Shown piece by piece: positions 28,236-38,446 of a stretch of DNA of 64,000 bases. A program made the translations under genes and the position numbers. Origin of the DNA: Pseudoalteromonas piscicida (GTDB taxonomy: Bacteria > Pseudomonadota > Gammaproteobacteria > Enterobacterales > Alteromonadaceae); assembly GCF_002744175.1 (NCBI RefSeq), contig NZ_NKHF01000037.1, positions 1 through 64,000 of the forward strand, in the 5' to 3' direction. The notes beneath the pieces are model-generated. The model was not told where the DNA came from and ran no database searches. It was given only the letters and a program-made list of their open reading frames with translations. How positions within the stretch are numbered: the stretch's first letter is position 1; each line of letters opens with the position of its first letter.

Positions 28236-30657
28236 CCTTATCGAGCCAACTCTTAAATTCAACAAAAGGCAAAGGACGAGAAATAAAATAACCTTGGGCA
28301 AAGTCACACCCATAAGCTTGTAGACGAATATAGCTGTTTATATCTTCAACGCCTTCGGCAACCACCTTTGAGCCAAGACTGTGGGCCATATCGCATGTTG
28401 CTTTACAAATAGTCTGATTGCTCTTTGACGTTTCAATATCCATAACAAAGCTTTTATCTATTTTGAGTTCATCAAAACCTAACTTACTCAAATACGCCAA
28501 AGATGAATAACCTGTGCCAAAGTCGTCTATTGCAACTTTGACTCCTATTGATCGAAAATCATCAAGGACCCCTTTTAATTCAGCTTCCTTACCTATTGTC
28601 ACCGACTCTGTGATCTCAATCATAATCTGAGACGGTGCCAATGAGAGCTCATTTATTAACGTGATAAGTTGCACAGATAGCTCTCTACGGTTTAAATCAC
28701 GCCCAGAGACATTAATTGAAATCACATGTTCCGGTAGCAACTTAGTGATCTCGGCCTGATAGTGCAGAGCATGTTCCATTACCCACTCAGTTATTTCATA
28801 GATTTGTCCTGACGACTCTGCAATAGGGATAAATTCATCGGGGGGTATGTAACCAAGTTCAGGGTGTAGCCAGCGAAGTAATACTTCCGAACCAAAGACT
28901 CTCCCCGTTCTCAAGTCCACTTGGGGCTGAAAGAACAAGCTAAATTGCTCATGTTCTACGGCACTTTTAAGAAACGAAGTCAGCTTTAGTTGGCGCTCGG
29001 TCGATATAGAGCTTTCGGCGTCAAATAAATGCCATCGCTGTCCGTTCTGAGATTTGGTATTCAGTGCTTGCAACGCTCGTTGTACGAGTTTTTCCATCGT
29101 TTTGGCATGCATGGGGTAATTAGCGACCCCCACCTCAAGACTATCGACAATTTTTGTATCTTTATAGCCAATTCCCTCTTCAAATACCGAGGATAAAATA
29201 CACACATATTGCTCAACTTGGCTCACTTCAATTTTACCATCTAATACAATTGCAAATACTTGGTCTTCGAGCCGATAAATTGGCGTTTCTCCTTTATTTG
29301 CAACCGCAGCGCTACCATACGTATTAATTTGCTCTGACACTTCTTTGAACAGTTTACTGATGTGTTGATTGGCAAATGTTAAACCAAAACTTAGTCTAAT
29401 AGAGGGTAATATCAAAGGCTTAAAAAGTAGCAATGTGTGCGCTTTGTGTTGTTCTTCCAGTCTCGCAAGGGCACCAAACAGAGCAAATTTATTGGGCAAT
29501 GCTGTTTCTTTATCAAACTCTGAATAATGAATGTACATGCGTCGCTTTTCAGCATCGTGCCACACCACAAACAGGAGCAAAAACAAAAGGTGAAGGCTAA
29601 CCAAAGCATGATTTACTATCGAAATGTACTCACTTGGTCGAATCAGTTGGCTCGCAGCAAACCCGATTAAAATAGCCACCATTGGAGACCAAATGGCACA
29701 GCAAAAATATACCTCTTTACGGCTATCCTTATCTTGGCCAGCCAAAATGGCGGCACTCAACGCAATTGCACCAATCACCATGATTGACTGCAAAGCAAAG
29801 GGTAAATCAGCTCTCGCAAAGGCAACTATCACACCACTGAGTAGGTAAATGTTAGCAGTTACTTTAATTCCAACACGCAAATTTCGTGACAGTCTATTCT
29901 TAGTTAAAAAGTGATGGAAAAACAGCAAACAAAAGCCAAGTGCAAAGCAAACAAAACTACCGCTGTAATGCACAAATCGACTTCCATTCTCATGATCTAA
30001 AAAAACATCTGCTAACCCTTTATGAGTAATATACAGCAAAGCTAAAGACAGCAAGTAACCACCAACGGAAAGTAGGCTTGCTCGCCTAGAGATCATGCCA
30101 GTACTGAGCATAAAAACACTCAGCAAGCAGATTGTGCCCAAAAAAATCCCTGTTAAAAACAGATGTACGTTTGTCTCTTCAATATATGTTTCGTAAGGTA
30201 AAATATCGGTCTTTGATACCGAGGCATACGGTGACTGGATCCGAACAAATATGGGGTTGTCACCATAGTCGCCATGCAGCAATAAGTGAGGTGAGAAATG
30301 AGACAGTGATGCACTGATACTTTGCTCATCAAGTACCAGCAAACTACCATCATCGCTTTGCATGAAAAATTCCACAGTTCCAAGCGAAGGACGCTCTACG
30401 CTTAGGACCAGATCAGTTCCCTGTCCATCACTGAAACCCGATACCCGAAGCCAAACATCTACCCCTTTGGGGATCAATACCGCCCCTTCAATCGGCGAGA
30501 AATTAGCACGGGAAGCATCGCCGTAGCCTACAGATAGAGTCGGCTTTACAACTGTTGCTTCTGGCGCATGCTCAACCGCAGTAGTAGCTGCAATTGCAAG
30601 TACGCCATAAATAGTAGCGAGCATCAGTGTGGCGTACCTAACAATGCTAAGCCACAT
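28195..30657 (-). CDS. membrane-bound EAL-domain cyclic-di-GMP phosphodiesterase with degenerate GGDEF
   Basis: 820 residues. A signal peptide precedes a periplasmic beta domain (about 40-160), seven helices (about 165-375) of 7TMR-DISM-like layout, a degenerate GGDEF domain (about 385-545) and an EAL domain (about 565-810). The GGDEF active-site loop is replaced by RLEDQVFAIV, so cyclase activity is unlikely. The EAL domain keeps its catalytic residues: EVLLRW (EVL variant), NVSGRDL, EITES, IDDFGTGYSSL, LKIDKSFV and AEGVED. It probably degrades c-di-GMP to pGpG, controlling motility or biofilm. ATG 30657 follows AGGAGAATAGGT. The stop lies 41 bases inside the convergent metallopeptidase gene. 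Confidence 0.92.
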   Translation of the reverse strand: MWLSIVRYATLMLATIYGVLAIAATTAVEHAPEATVVKPTLSVGYGDASRANFSPIEGAVLIPKGVDVWLRVSGFSDGQGTDLVLSVERPSLGTVEFFMQSDDGSLLVLDEQSISASLSHFSPHLLLHGDYGDNPIFVRIQSPYASVSKTDILPYETYIEETNVHLFLTGIFLGTICLLSVFMLSTGMISRRASLLSVGGYLLSLALLYITHKGLADVFLDHENGSRFVHYSGSFVCFALGFCLLFFHHFLTKNRLSRNLRVGIKVTANIYLLSGVIVAFARADLPFALQSIMVIGAIALSAAILAGQDKDSRKEVYFCCAIWSPMVAILIGFAASQLIRPSEYISIVNHALVSLHLLFLLLFVVWHDAEKRRMYIHYSEFDKETALPNKFALFGALARLEEQHKAHTLLLFKPLILPSIRLSFGLTFANQHISKLFKEVSEQINTYGSAAVANKGETPIYRLEDQVFAIVLDGKIEVSQVEQYVCILSSVFEEGIGYKDTKIVDSLEVGVANYPMHAKTMEKLVQRALQALNTKSQNGQRWHLFDAESSISTERQLKLTSFLKSAVEHEQFSLFFQPQVDLRTGRVFGSEVLLRWLHPELGYIPPDEFIPIAESSGQIYEITEWVMEHALHYQAEITKLLPEHVISINVSGRDLNRRELSVQLITLINELSLAPSQIMIEITESVTIGKEAELKGVLDDFRSIGVKVAIDDFGTGYSSLAYLSKLGFDELKIDKSFVMDIETSKSNQTICKATCDMAHSLGSKVVAEGVEDINSYIRLQAYGCDFAQGYFISRPLPFVEFKSWLDKVNSTSDIKSFLVR

Positions 30658-31240
30658 ACCTATTCTCCTTGCTTCACTTTATGGTGAGTTATACCAACTG
30701 GCTTAATTAAGTGATCTATTTTAAACGAGAAAACCTTGTCGATAGCTAGGCAAAAATTTTCTATTTATTTGTTCTAAATGAAAAACTTTGAACCCAGTTA
30801 ATATCAGAATCACTCCCTCAAATGGATCAAGTAATAAAACAAACCGTATTACTCGTGCACATTTTTAAATACGCTCAAAGCCATCAGCCTAGCATGATTA
30901 GGCTGCAAAATGCTGATGCAGTTACTGCCCAGCTTTCACAGCCCCGAATGAGATCCTTACCTACATTCAATGAGTAAACAAAAGCTGCTAAACACAGAGT
31001 TTCTATTCGAACGTCACTATCCGTAAGTATGGTTTGGATCAAAGTAAATGCAAAAATAATATTGAATTTAAATCGTTATGCTTCTAGCAAAAGCGTGGTG
31101 AACACTGAGTGTAATAAGAGGATTGTGAAGTAAATTGTAAAAACAGATATTACATGAGTATAAAATTTAGGCCCAAGCCAACACTTAGCAGCCTACTCGC
31201 CTAAACTTTATATCAACAACCACTAATACAGACTTGGGTA
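30658..31240. other. 583-bp intergenic region, no clear gene
   Basis: The left part holds ATACCAACTGGCTTAATTAA, a type of AT-rich motif often seen between genes in Alteromonadales; this is from memory and not verified. A hairpin AGCCTA / TAGGCT lies near 30889-30906. A 51-codon reading frame at 30822-30977 (plus strand) has no ribosome binding site and no recognisable similarity, so I do not call it a gene. The rest is AT-rich and featureless. Confidence 0.5.
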
Positions 31241-31825
31241 TTAGCTATCATCACTTATACGCGAAGCAATGGCGCTGTTTTGATCTTTATATTTCGCGTC
31301 TTTTCTTTCATTGTAGGGGAATTCAGCGGCGCTGGTCATGGTTTCAAAACTCATTGCACCTATTTTCATATTCGGTCTCAGTGCTAAGGGCAATTTACCT
31401 GAGTTGTAAAACTCTAATACGATGTTACCAGACCAGCCAGGATCTATCCGGTGGGCGGTAACGTGAACCATTAATCCAAGTCGTGCTAACGACGAGCGGC
31501 CATCTAACCAACCAACAAGATCAGCAGGTAGCGTAACCTTTTCATAGGTCATTGCAAGGGCAAGCTCACCTGGGTGTAAGAAAAAAGCTTGGCCATCTTC
31601 TAACACTATCTCATCACTCATGATGGATTCCATCGCGGCATTGATCTGATCTTTTGGACCACTAAGATCAACATATGGAGCGGCATGGTCCTGAAACACC
31701 CGAAATTTGTTACCCAGTCTTAAATCCACAGTAACCCCAGAAATCATATCCGGTTTAGGGGTAGGTTCAATGATTATGCGTTGTTGTTCAATCGCTTCTC
31801 GAATATGGGTATCCGATAATCTCAT
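31241..31825 (-). CDS. dcd: dCTP deaminase
   Basis: 194 residues, the standard length of Dcd. It starts [11 protein letters not shown] and contains the nucleotide-binding stretch [23 protein letters not shown] and the C-terminal [14 protein letters not shown]. The enzyme deaminates dCTP to dUTP, feeding thymidylate synthesis. It starts two bases after the mrp stop, so mrp-dcd is an operon. The gene pair next to metG is conserved in gammaproteobacteria. Confidence 0.96.
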   Translation of the reverse strand: MRLSDTHIREAIEQQRIIIEPTPKPDMISGVTVDLRLGNKFRVFQDHAAPYVDLSGPKDQINAAMESIMSDEIVLEDGQAFFLHPGELALAMTYEKVTLPADLVGWLDGRSSLARLGLMVHVTAHRIDPGWSGNIVLEFYNSGKLPLALRPNMKIGAMSFETMTSAAEFPYNERKDAKYKDQNSAIASRISDDS

Positions 31826-31827
31826 TC

Positions 31828-32931
31828 TTAATCTTCCGTCATCACAATCTCAACACCCGATGTTGAGTCTGATTGATAATATAACATACTGGCAACCAGT
31901 TGGGCACAGTCAACATAGTGATCTGCTACGTGATGATTGTCAGTCCTATTTTCTGAATTTGCCTCTCGACTCGCAGTAATGATGTCAGCCCCATGCTCTG
32001 TCGCTGTTCTGATTTTGTCATTGAGTGGCACTTCTGCAAGTAAAGGCACACCATAACGACTGGCCAATGTGGTACCTCCAGAGTGGCCAAAAATGTGGTT
32101 GCGACTGCCGCATTGCTCACAATTAAAGTAACTCATGTTCTCAACCAAACCTAAAATCGGAAGCTGCACTTTCTCAAACATCGCAATACCTTTTTGAGCA
32201 TCCGCCAAAGCCAATGTTTGTGGTGTGGTGACGATCACCGCACCACTAGCCGGCACTTTTTGCGTCATGGTAAGTTGGATGTCTCCCGTTCCAGGCGGCA
32301 TATCGACAATAAGATAATCCAACTCGCCCCAATCAGTTTCGTTTAACAGTTGAGTAAGCGCTTGGGAAGCCATTGGCCCGCGCCACACTGTGGCATCCTC
32401 AGCTGGAACCAAAAAGCCGATGGACATGGCTTTTAATCCGGATTTTTCAATCGGTAGTAGCGTTTTGTCGTCTTTCGCCTGAGGCTTTTTGTCTTCAAGG
32501 GCAAGTAAGCTTGGCAACGAAGGCCCATATATATCAGCATCGAGTATACCAACTTTTGCTCCTTGGCTCCGTAATCCATAAGCTAAGTTAACCGCTGTGG
32601 TTGATTTACCCACACCACCCTTACCTGATGCGACGAGTATAATATGTTTAATGGCTTTAAACTTTGGCCTGCCGACAACGACTATTTTTGATATAACCTC
32701 AATTGGCTTACCTAAGTGTTGCTGCAGATAACTGGCAATTTCTTGATCACATTGAATAGCAAACGGGAAATTAATATGTACTTGGATTTGTGTTTTTGAC
32801 TCTTGCGTTTTGATGACCCAATTGGCATCAATACCTACTGGTAATGCCGCACTGCGATAGCCACTTAAAAGCTCAATTATCGCCTGTTTGGTGTTTTTTC
32901 CTTTGGCAAACCATTTTTCCAGTCCAAACAT
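31828..32931 (-). CDS. apbC: iron-sulfur cluster carrier ATPase Mrp/ApbC
   Basis: 367 residues. A short N-terminal MIP18-like part is followed by a deviant Walker [21 protein letters not shown]. Further on are [11 protein letters not shown] and the CxxC motif [14 protein letters not shown], which binds a bridging Fe-S cluster in the dimer. The in-frame 32982 start adds 17 residues with no SD. ATG 32931 has AGAGGAG well placed and is chosen. It is divergent from metG, as in E. coli, and followed directly by dcd. Confidence 0.95.
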   Translation of the reverse strand: MFGLEKWFAKGKNTKQAIIELLSGYRSAALPVGIDANWVIKTQESKTQIQVHINFPFAIQCDQEIASYLQQHLGKPIEVISKIVVVGRPKFKAIKHIILVASGKGGVGKSTTAVNLAYGLRSQGAKVGILDADIYGPSLPSLLALEDKKPQAKDDKTLLPIEKSGLKAMSIGFLVPAEDATVWRGPMASQALTQLLNETDWGELDYLIVDMPPGTGDIQLTMTQKVPASGAVIVTTPQTLALADAQKGIAMFEKVQLPILGLVENMSYFNCEQCGSRNHIFGHSGGTTLASRYGVPLLAEVPLNDKIRTATEHGADIITASREANSENRTDNHHVADHYVDCAQLVASMLYYQSDSTSGVEIVMTED

Positions 32932-33133
32932 ACAAATTAAACTCCTCTGGGTGATGAAAATAGCCACGGAATTATGTAACATTCAACTCATTAAAACCAG
33001 TCAATTCGCGGTTCATGGTCTGAACAAGGGTAAGTCACCTCTCGCACTTGTGCTTTCGAGTGCCAATTCGGTGAATAATCAACCAATTCAACACCATCAT
33101 TTAGAAAGATCGCGCTAAATTCATGGAATCGTT

Positions 33134-35170
33134 ATGACGAAGAGAAAAATTCTCATTACCAGTGCATTACCGTATGCAAATGGCCCAACGCATTTAGGTC
33201 ACTTGCTAGAATATATTCAAACCGATATTTGGGCTCGCTTCCAGAAGTTACAAGGTCATGAGGCCTACTATGTCTGTGCAGATGATGCTCATGGCACGCC
33301 AATCATGCTAAATGCCCAGAAACAAGGTATTACACCTGAAGAAATGGTTAAGCAGGTGAGCATTGAGCGTCAACGTGACTTTGCTGACTTTAATATTGAG
33401 TTCGATAATTATCACAGTACACACAGTGACGAAAACCGTGAGCTAAGCGAGCTTATTTACACTCGTTTAGACGAAAAAGGTTATATTAAAAAGCGTACAA
33501 TTTCACAGCTATTTGACCCTGAGAAAAGCATTTTCCTACCAGACCGTTTTGTAACTGGTACTTGCCCAACTTGTAAGTCTGAAGATCAAAATGGCGACAG
33601 CTGTGATGCTTGTGGTGCAACCTACAGCCCAACAGAATTGATTGAGCCAAAGTCTGTGATGTCTGGTGCAACGCCAATCTTAAAAGACTCGGAACATTAT
33701 TTCTTTGACTTACCTGCGTTTGAAGACATGCTGAAAACCTGGCTACGCTCAGGTAGTTTGCAATCTGAAATGGCAAACAAGCTTGACGAATGGTTTGCCG
33801 ATGGCTTACAGCAATGGGATATCAGCCGTGATGCCCCTTACTTTGGTTTTGAAATCCCAGGCGCACCTGGCAAGTATTTCTATGTTTGGTTGGATGCACC
33901 AATCGGTTACATGGCAAGCTTTAAAAACCTTTGTGATAAGCAGGGCTTAAACTTTGATGAGTTTTGGGGCGAAGGCTCTGACGCAGAGCTTTATCACTTT
34001 ATCGGTAAAGATATCATCTATTTCCACAGCTTATTTTGGCCTGCAATGCTAGATGGCGCTAATTTCCGTAAGCCAAATAACGTATTTGCTCACGGCTTTG
34101 TGACCGTGAATGGCGCAAAAATGTCTAAATCAAAAGGCACCTTTGTAAAAGCTCGCACCTATCTTGAGCATTTAGATCCTGAGTATTTAAGATATTACTA
34201 CGCTGCAAAGCTAAATAGCGGCGTTACAGATTTAGATCTCAATCTAGAAGATTTCGCAGCACGCGTAAACTCAGATTTAGTAGGTAAGGTGGTAAACATC
34301 GCTAGCCGCTGTGCTGGATTTATTACTAAAAAGTTTGATGGCAAGCTAAGCAGCTCAGTTATGGATGAAGCGTTACTAAACAGCTTCGTTGCTGCAAAGG
34401 GTTCAATCGCGACACATTTTGAAAACCGCGAATACAGCCGTGCGGTACGCGAGATCATGACCCTTGCAGATAAAGCAAACCAATTTATTGATGCCGAAGC
34501 ACCTTGGGTGCTTGCGAAAAATGAAGAAACGCTTGAGCGTGCGCATCATGTTTGCTCTATGGGTCTTAACCTTTTCCGCGTATTACTCACTTACTTGAAG
34601 CCTATCCTTCCAGGTATGGCAAAAAATGTAGAAGCTTTCTTAAACACTGAACTTACTTGGGAAGCGATTGATGCGCCACTTGTAAGCCATGAAATCAATA
34701 AGTTCAAGGCCCTAATGCAACGTGTTGAACTAGACAAAGTCAATGCGATGATCGAGTCTTCTAAAGAAAGCCTTGAAAAGAAAGTGGGTGGCCAGTCAGT
34801 GGAAGCAGACCCAAATAGTCCGCTTGCCAAAGAGCCAATTGCAGCAGAAATTGAGTTTGATGACTTCGCCAAAGTTGACCTTCGTGTTGCAAAAATTGCT
34901 AACGCAGAGCATGTTGAAGGAGCTGACAAGCTACTTAAATTGACCCTTGATTTAGGTGGCGAAACACGCCAAGTGTTTGCTGGTATTAAGTCTGCTTACG
35001 CACCTGAAGATCTTATCGGCAAGCTGACTGTAATGGTTGCAAACCTAAAGCCTCGTAAGATGCGCTTTGGTATGTCAGAAGGTATGGTTTTAGCAGCAGG
35101 TCCAGGTGGTAAAGAAATTTACATTTTGAATCCAGACGAGGGCTCACAGCCTGGCATGCGAGTGATGTAA
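33134..35170 (+). CDS. metG: methionyl-tRNA synthetase
   Basis: 678 residues, the dimeric type. The HIGH box is [17 protein letters not shown]. The zinc knuckle is [18 protein letters not shown]. The second signature is KMSKSKGT, and an anticodon-binding helical domain follows. The C-terminal tRNA-binding OB-fold (about 575-678) has [21 protein letters not shown]. It charges tRNA-Met in the cytosol. It is followed at once by a strong terminator, so it is a single-gene transcript. Confidence 0.97.
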   Translation: MTKRKILITSALPYANGPTHLGHLLEYIQTDIWARFQKLQGHEAYYVCADDAHGTPIMLNAQKQGITPEEMVKQVSIERQRDFADFNIEFDNYHSTHSDENRELSELIYTRLDEKGYIKKRTISQLFDPEKSIFLPDRFVTGTCPTCKSEDQNGDSCDACGATYSPTELIEPKSVMSGATPILKDSEHYFFDLPAFEDMLKTWLRSGSLQSEMANKLDEWFADGLQQWDISRDAPYFGFEIPGAPGKYFYVWLDAPIGYMASFKNLCDKQGLNFDEFWGEGSDAELYHFIGKDIIYFHSLFWPAMLDGANFRKPNNVFAHGFVTVNGAKMSKSKGTFVKARTYLEHLDPEYLRYYYAAKLNSGVTDLDLNLEDFAARVNSDLVGKVVNIASRCAGFITKKFDGKLSSSVMDEALLNSFVAAKGSIATHFENREYSRAVREIMTLADKANQFIDAEAPWVLAKNEETLERAHHVCSMGLNLFRVLLTYLKPILPGMAKNVEAFLNTELTWEAIDAPLVSHEINKFKALMQRVELDKVNAMIESSKESLEKKVGGQSVEADPNSPLAKEPIAAEIEFDDFAKVDLRVAKIANAEHVEGADKLLKLTLDLGGETRQVFAGIKSAYAPEDLIGKLTVMVANLKPRKMRFGMSEGMVLAAGPGGKEIYILNPDEGSQPGMRVM

Positions 35171-35194
35171 TCACCCTATTACTTGTATACAAAT

Positions 35195-35224
35195 AAAGGC
35201 TTCTATTTAGAAGCCTTTATTTTT
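35195..35224 (+). terminator. rho-independent terminator of metG
   Basis: AAAGGCTTCT and AGAAGCCTTT enclose a four-base loop and are followed by ATTTTT. The repeat begins 24 bases after the metG stop. Because the arms end in A and T runs it can also act on the minus strand for the gene fragment ending at 35227. Confidence 0.88.
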
Positions 35225-35226
35225 GC

Positions 35227-35401
35227 TCAGATCAAACCTTCGAGCCAAATTTCATTATCGAAAATTAACCAAGCCGCGACCAGATACAAACAGCCGCCGT
35301 AAAACCGATTCAACCATTTATTATAATTTGGGTCATTCGACACTCGCGCCAACAAATCGCCTGCTTTAATCCATAAAAGATGCGATATAAAAATAAAAGA
35401 T
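35227..35401 (-). pseudogene. C-terminal fragment of a LysE-type exporter
   Basis: The frame ending at 35227 encodes about 55 residues, FIFISHLLWIKAGDLLARV then NRFYGGCLYLVAAW. These resemble the last two helices of the LysE/RhtB amino-acid exporter family, compare RYSRALEGVSGILLLGLAG in the intact gene at 35700. There is no N-terminal part. Upstream the sequence passes directly into a truncated AraC-type gene, so a deletion probably joined two genes. Not functional. Confidence 0.6.
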
Positions 35402-35650
35402 TCAATAGCGCCATCCACTTGGTACACCAGGGAATCCGGTATGCATCTCGGCAGGGTTGATAGCAACAACGTGATGTTTAGGCACAATTAACTTTTGCCC
35501 GCCATAGAGAATACCTTCAGCACCTTCTTCTATCACACCGATGGCCAATTCATCATGCCAATGTTTGGCAAACTCAAACTTAGTATATTGTGCTGATAAA
35601 AGCTCGACACCCTCAACAGACTTGTCTTTCCAGATTTTAGACTTTTCCAC
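35402..35650 (-). pseudogene. N-terminal fragment of an AraC-family regulator
   Basis: 82 residues from a GTG start at 35650. The segments FAKHWHDELAIGVIEEG and VVAINPAEMHTGFPG are the cupin-like AraC effector domain. The frame stops right after PSGWRY, where intact relatives continue into the rest of the sensor domain and two helix-turn-helix motifs. The DNA-binding half is missing, so it cannot act as a normal regulator. AraC regulators of this type usually stand beside a LysE-type exporter, which explains the fragment downstream and the intact exporter upstream. Confidence 0.65.
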
Positions 35651-35699
35651 GTGTAACTCTACTACATTGGTTTACCTTGTTTGGTCACCCTTGACTACT

Positions 35700-36329
35700 C
35701 TACTTCTCGCTCGCGATAACTTTTCCAGCCAACCCCAGCAGCAATATGCCCGAGACACCTTCAAGTGCACGAGAGTACCGCTTAGCATTAGGACGATTGA
35801 ATAGCCAGCTTCCGGCTACCGCGTAGATCAAGTTACAAAGTGTCGCCAAGGCACTAAACAACATGCCGAGCATTAAAATTTGCAGCGAGGTGGACTGTGC
35901 TGAAAGGTCAACAAATTGTGGTAAAAAAGATAGGAAAAACAGCGCCACTTTAGGGTTTAAAACACTCACTAATACCCCCTGCATAAAGACGTTGCCTGCT
36001 GCAACCTCGGTTTGCTTTAACTGCAGTTGGCTATCGCCACGCCACATTGATAATAACGACTGAACACCCAAATAAACTAGGTAAACAGCGCCGAGCCATT
36101 TCACCACACTAAACGCGAAAGCTGAGCTCAAAATAATCGCTGACAATCCTAAACAAGCGGCAATAGTATGAACGAAATAGCCTGTGCCTAAACCCAGCGC
36201 AGCCTTTAGCCCTGCTGACATTTTGCCTTTCATTGTGTTGGACACAATATAGATCACATCTGGACCGGGAATGAGGTTAATCGCGAGACACGCCACCGCA
36301 AACACGGCGAGAGATTGCAAGTCCATCAA
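35700..36329 (-). CDS. LysE/RhtB family exporter
   Basis: 209 residues with about six helices and the family signature NLIPGPDVIYIVSNTMKGK near the N-terminus, then GLKAALGLGTGYFVH and LNPKVALFFLSFLPQFVD. Members export amino acids or homoserine lactones by proton antiport. The substrate is unknown. The gene lies 50 bases upstream of the AraC fragment in the same direction, and the ATG at 36329 begins MMDLQSL. Confidence 0.9.
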   Translation of the reverse strand: MMDLQSLAVFAVACLAINLIPGPDVIYIVSNTMKGKMSAGLKAALGLGTGYFVHTIAACLGLSAIILSSAFAFSVVKWLGAVYLVYLGVQSLLSMWRGDSQLQLKQTEVAAGNVFMQGVLVSVLNPKVALFFLSFLPQFVDLSAQSTSLQILMLGMLFSALATLCNLIYAVAGSWLFNRPNAKRYSRALEGVSGILLLGLAGKVIASEK

Positions 36330-36388
36330 AATTTTCCTTTTAAAATAAAACTTAGTTGTAAATTATAAGTACCTGCTATCTTGTACAA

Positions 36389-37531
36389 CTAATCTAACCG
36401 CTTTTTAAAGCGCATCGTCGCAATCATAAAGCCAATCACACTAAAGACGACCAAACAGAGTAAATCAAAATACAAATCGCTAAAGTGGGCGCCTCGAAGT
36501 ACCACTGCTCGAATTGCACGAACGTAATGAGTGGCAGGTAAAATCTCTGCAAGGTATTGCGCCGCCCTAGGCATCGCTGCAAATGGGAACATAAATCCAG
36601 ATAGCAATATTGCCGGTAGTAACACAAAAACCGTCATTTGCATCGCTTGTAACTGGTTTTTGGCTTTGGTTGAGATCAACAGTCCTAATGTAAGGCTTGC
36701 GGTGATAAACAACAGGGTCACGATAAGTAAACTTGGCATATCAAAGTTTAGCGGTACATCAAATAACCAATGTCCTAAAAATAGTATTATCGCCATTTGA
36801 ATAAAACCAACAAAGATATAAGGTAAGATTTTACCTAACATCAGCTCTGTTGGCCGAACTGGTGTAGTAATTAGAAACTCCATATTACCTTGTTCACGCT
36901 CTCTAACCAGTGCTGAGGAGGTGAATAAGATCATCGTCATAGTTAGTATGATCGCAATTAAGCCTGGAATAATATTAACTGACGAACGCTTCTCTGGATT
37001 GAAGTAATTTTGCAGAGAAAAAGCAGGGTCTGGTAATGCAGGTATAGGTAACCTTTTGATACTTATTGGTAGATTACTGAGTCCAGCTACTGCACCACTT
37101 AATAACGGGTCGGAGCCATCAATTAACCACTGCGCCACACTATTTTGAGCCGTACTATTGCCCACCTTATGGCCCTTTAGGTGATAATCACGATTGAGTT
37201 GTCGACGGACAAAGTCAGCAGGAATAACTAATATAGTATTTACTTTGCCTGATGTAATTGCCTGTTCAGCCGCTAAAACTGAATCATAATGGCCCTTAAA
37301 GTCAACAACTTGAGTGTTGGCTGCAGTTTGGATCAATTGTCTAGATTGGTAAGTCTGGCTAAAATCGACAATACCCGCAGAAACATGCCTCACATCGGTA
37401 TTAATTGCATAGCCGAATAGCAATAGCTGCGCCAATGGCAACATCACGATCATCGCGAAGGTAATGCGGTCGCGTGCCAGCTGCATAAACTCTTTACTGA
37501 CAATGGCGTTTAATCTACGCAAGCTCAGCAT
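36389..37531 (-). CDS. ABC-2 type transporter permease (YbhR/YbhS-like)
   Basis: 380 residues. One N-terminal helix (about 25-45) is followed by a large extracytoplasmic domain and five C-terminal helices (about 185-375), the ABC-2 layout. It includes VREREQGNMEFLITTPVRPTELMLGKILPY, the coupling-helix region of drug and Na+-type exporters. It overlaps the end of the ATPase gene by 17 bases, and transcription order is TetR, fusion protein, ATPase, permease. E. coli ybhGFSR has two permeases and a double ATPase. This operon has only one of each, so the permease probably works as a homodimer. Confidence 0.9.
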   Translation of the reverse strand: MLSLRRLNAIVSKEFMQLARDRITFAMIVMLPLAQLLLFGYAINTDVRHVSAGIVDFSQTYQSRQLIQTAANTQVVDFKGHYDSVLAAEQAITSGKVNTILVIPADFVRRQLNRDYHLKGHKVGNSTAQNSVAQWLIDGSDPLLSGAVAGLSNLPISIKRLPIPALPDPAFSLQNYFNPEKRSSVNIIPGLIAIILTMTMILFTSSALVREREQGNMEFLITTPVRPTELMLGKILPYIFVGFIQMAIILFLGHWLFDVPLNFDMPSLLIVTLLFITASLTLGLLISTKAKNQLQAMQMTVFVLLPAILLSGFMFPFAAMPRAAQYLAEILPATHYVRAIRAVVLRGAHFSDLYFDLLCLVVFSVIGFMIATMRFKKRLD

Positions 37532-38446
37532 AACCCCTCCCCGTGCTCGTCACAAACACATCCTCTAGATTAGGGCGAACAAAAGCCACTTCGTAACCGC
37601 TTCCAGCATAACGGTGTAATAACGCCAGAGGCTGTGATTCTTTTTTGTTTATCAACACCCTAAGACGAGCTCCTATCTGGGAGACGGAAATCACACTTGG
37701 CAATGAAGCTAGACGAGCTTTTAATTCCGCCACGTCGTCACCCATCACTTCACAGACAGAGACCTTAAGCTGCTCCATCAATGCGATGGGGCTATCATCA
37801 GCCCGCTTTATACCTTGCTCTAAGATAGCAAGGCGGTGACAACGCTCTGCCTCGTCCATATAATGGGTGGACACCAAAATCGTCTGCCTTGCGCGCTTAA
37901 ACTAAATAGCTGCTCCCAAAATGCACGACGGTTTTCAGGGTCAACCGCTGACGTTGGCTCATCTAAAAATAGTAATTCTGGTTTATGAATAACCGCAGCT
38001 GCAAGGGCAAGACGTTGCTTTTGTCCACCACTTAAGGCCCCAGACAGCACAGACTTTTTATCCTCTAATTGATATTCTTGTAGCAGTTCCGCCACTCTAC
38101 GTTTAACATCTCTGCGTGACAGACCATAAATTTTTGCTACAAATTCAAGATTCTCAAGCACACTTAACGACTCGTATAAGGAAAATTTTTGCGTCATATA
38201 GCCAAGTCGATTTCGCAAGCTTTCACCATGTTCCTGCACATTTTTGCCCATGATACTGACCTGGCCTGTGGTTGGGGTTAACAGCCCAGTCAGCATACGG
38301 ATTGTGGTTGATTTTCCGCAGCCATTCGGCCCAAGAAAGCCGTAAATTTCACCTTGTTTTACGGTGAGTTCTAAATCAGACACAGCCCAGTAATCGTTAA
38401 ACCGTTTACCCAAACCTGAACTTTGGATCACTACCTCCTTGGTCAT
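37515..38446 (-). pseudogene. ABC transporter ATP-binding protein, split by one frameshift
   Basis: From ATG 38446 the frame encodes Walker A GFLGPNGCGKSTT, the Q-loop YMTQKFSLYE, signature LSGALSGGQKQRLALAAA and Walker B LLFLDEPTSAVDP. It then goes astray after FSLSAQGR. The neighbouring frame supplies TILVSTHYMDEAERC, the H-loop region, and the C-terminal domain to 37515. Adding one base near 37884 restores a protein of about 310 residues. The start overlaps the fusion protein stop as ATGA, meaning tight translational coupling. All functional motifs are intact apart from the shift, so a recent mutation or a sequence error is likely. Confidence 0.8.

Noticed and set aside
30822..30977. 51-codon reading frame on the plus strand
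   Set aside because: It has no ribosome binding site, no recognisable similarity, and sits in a region with other signs of non-coding sequence.
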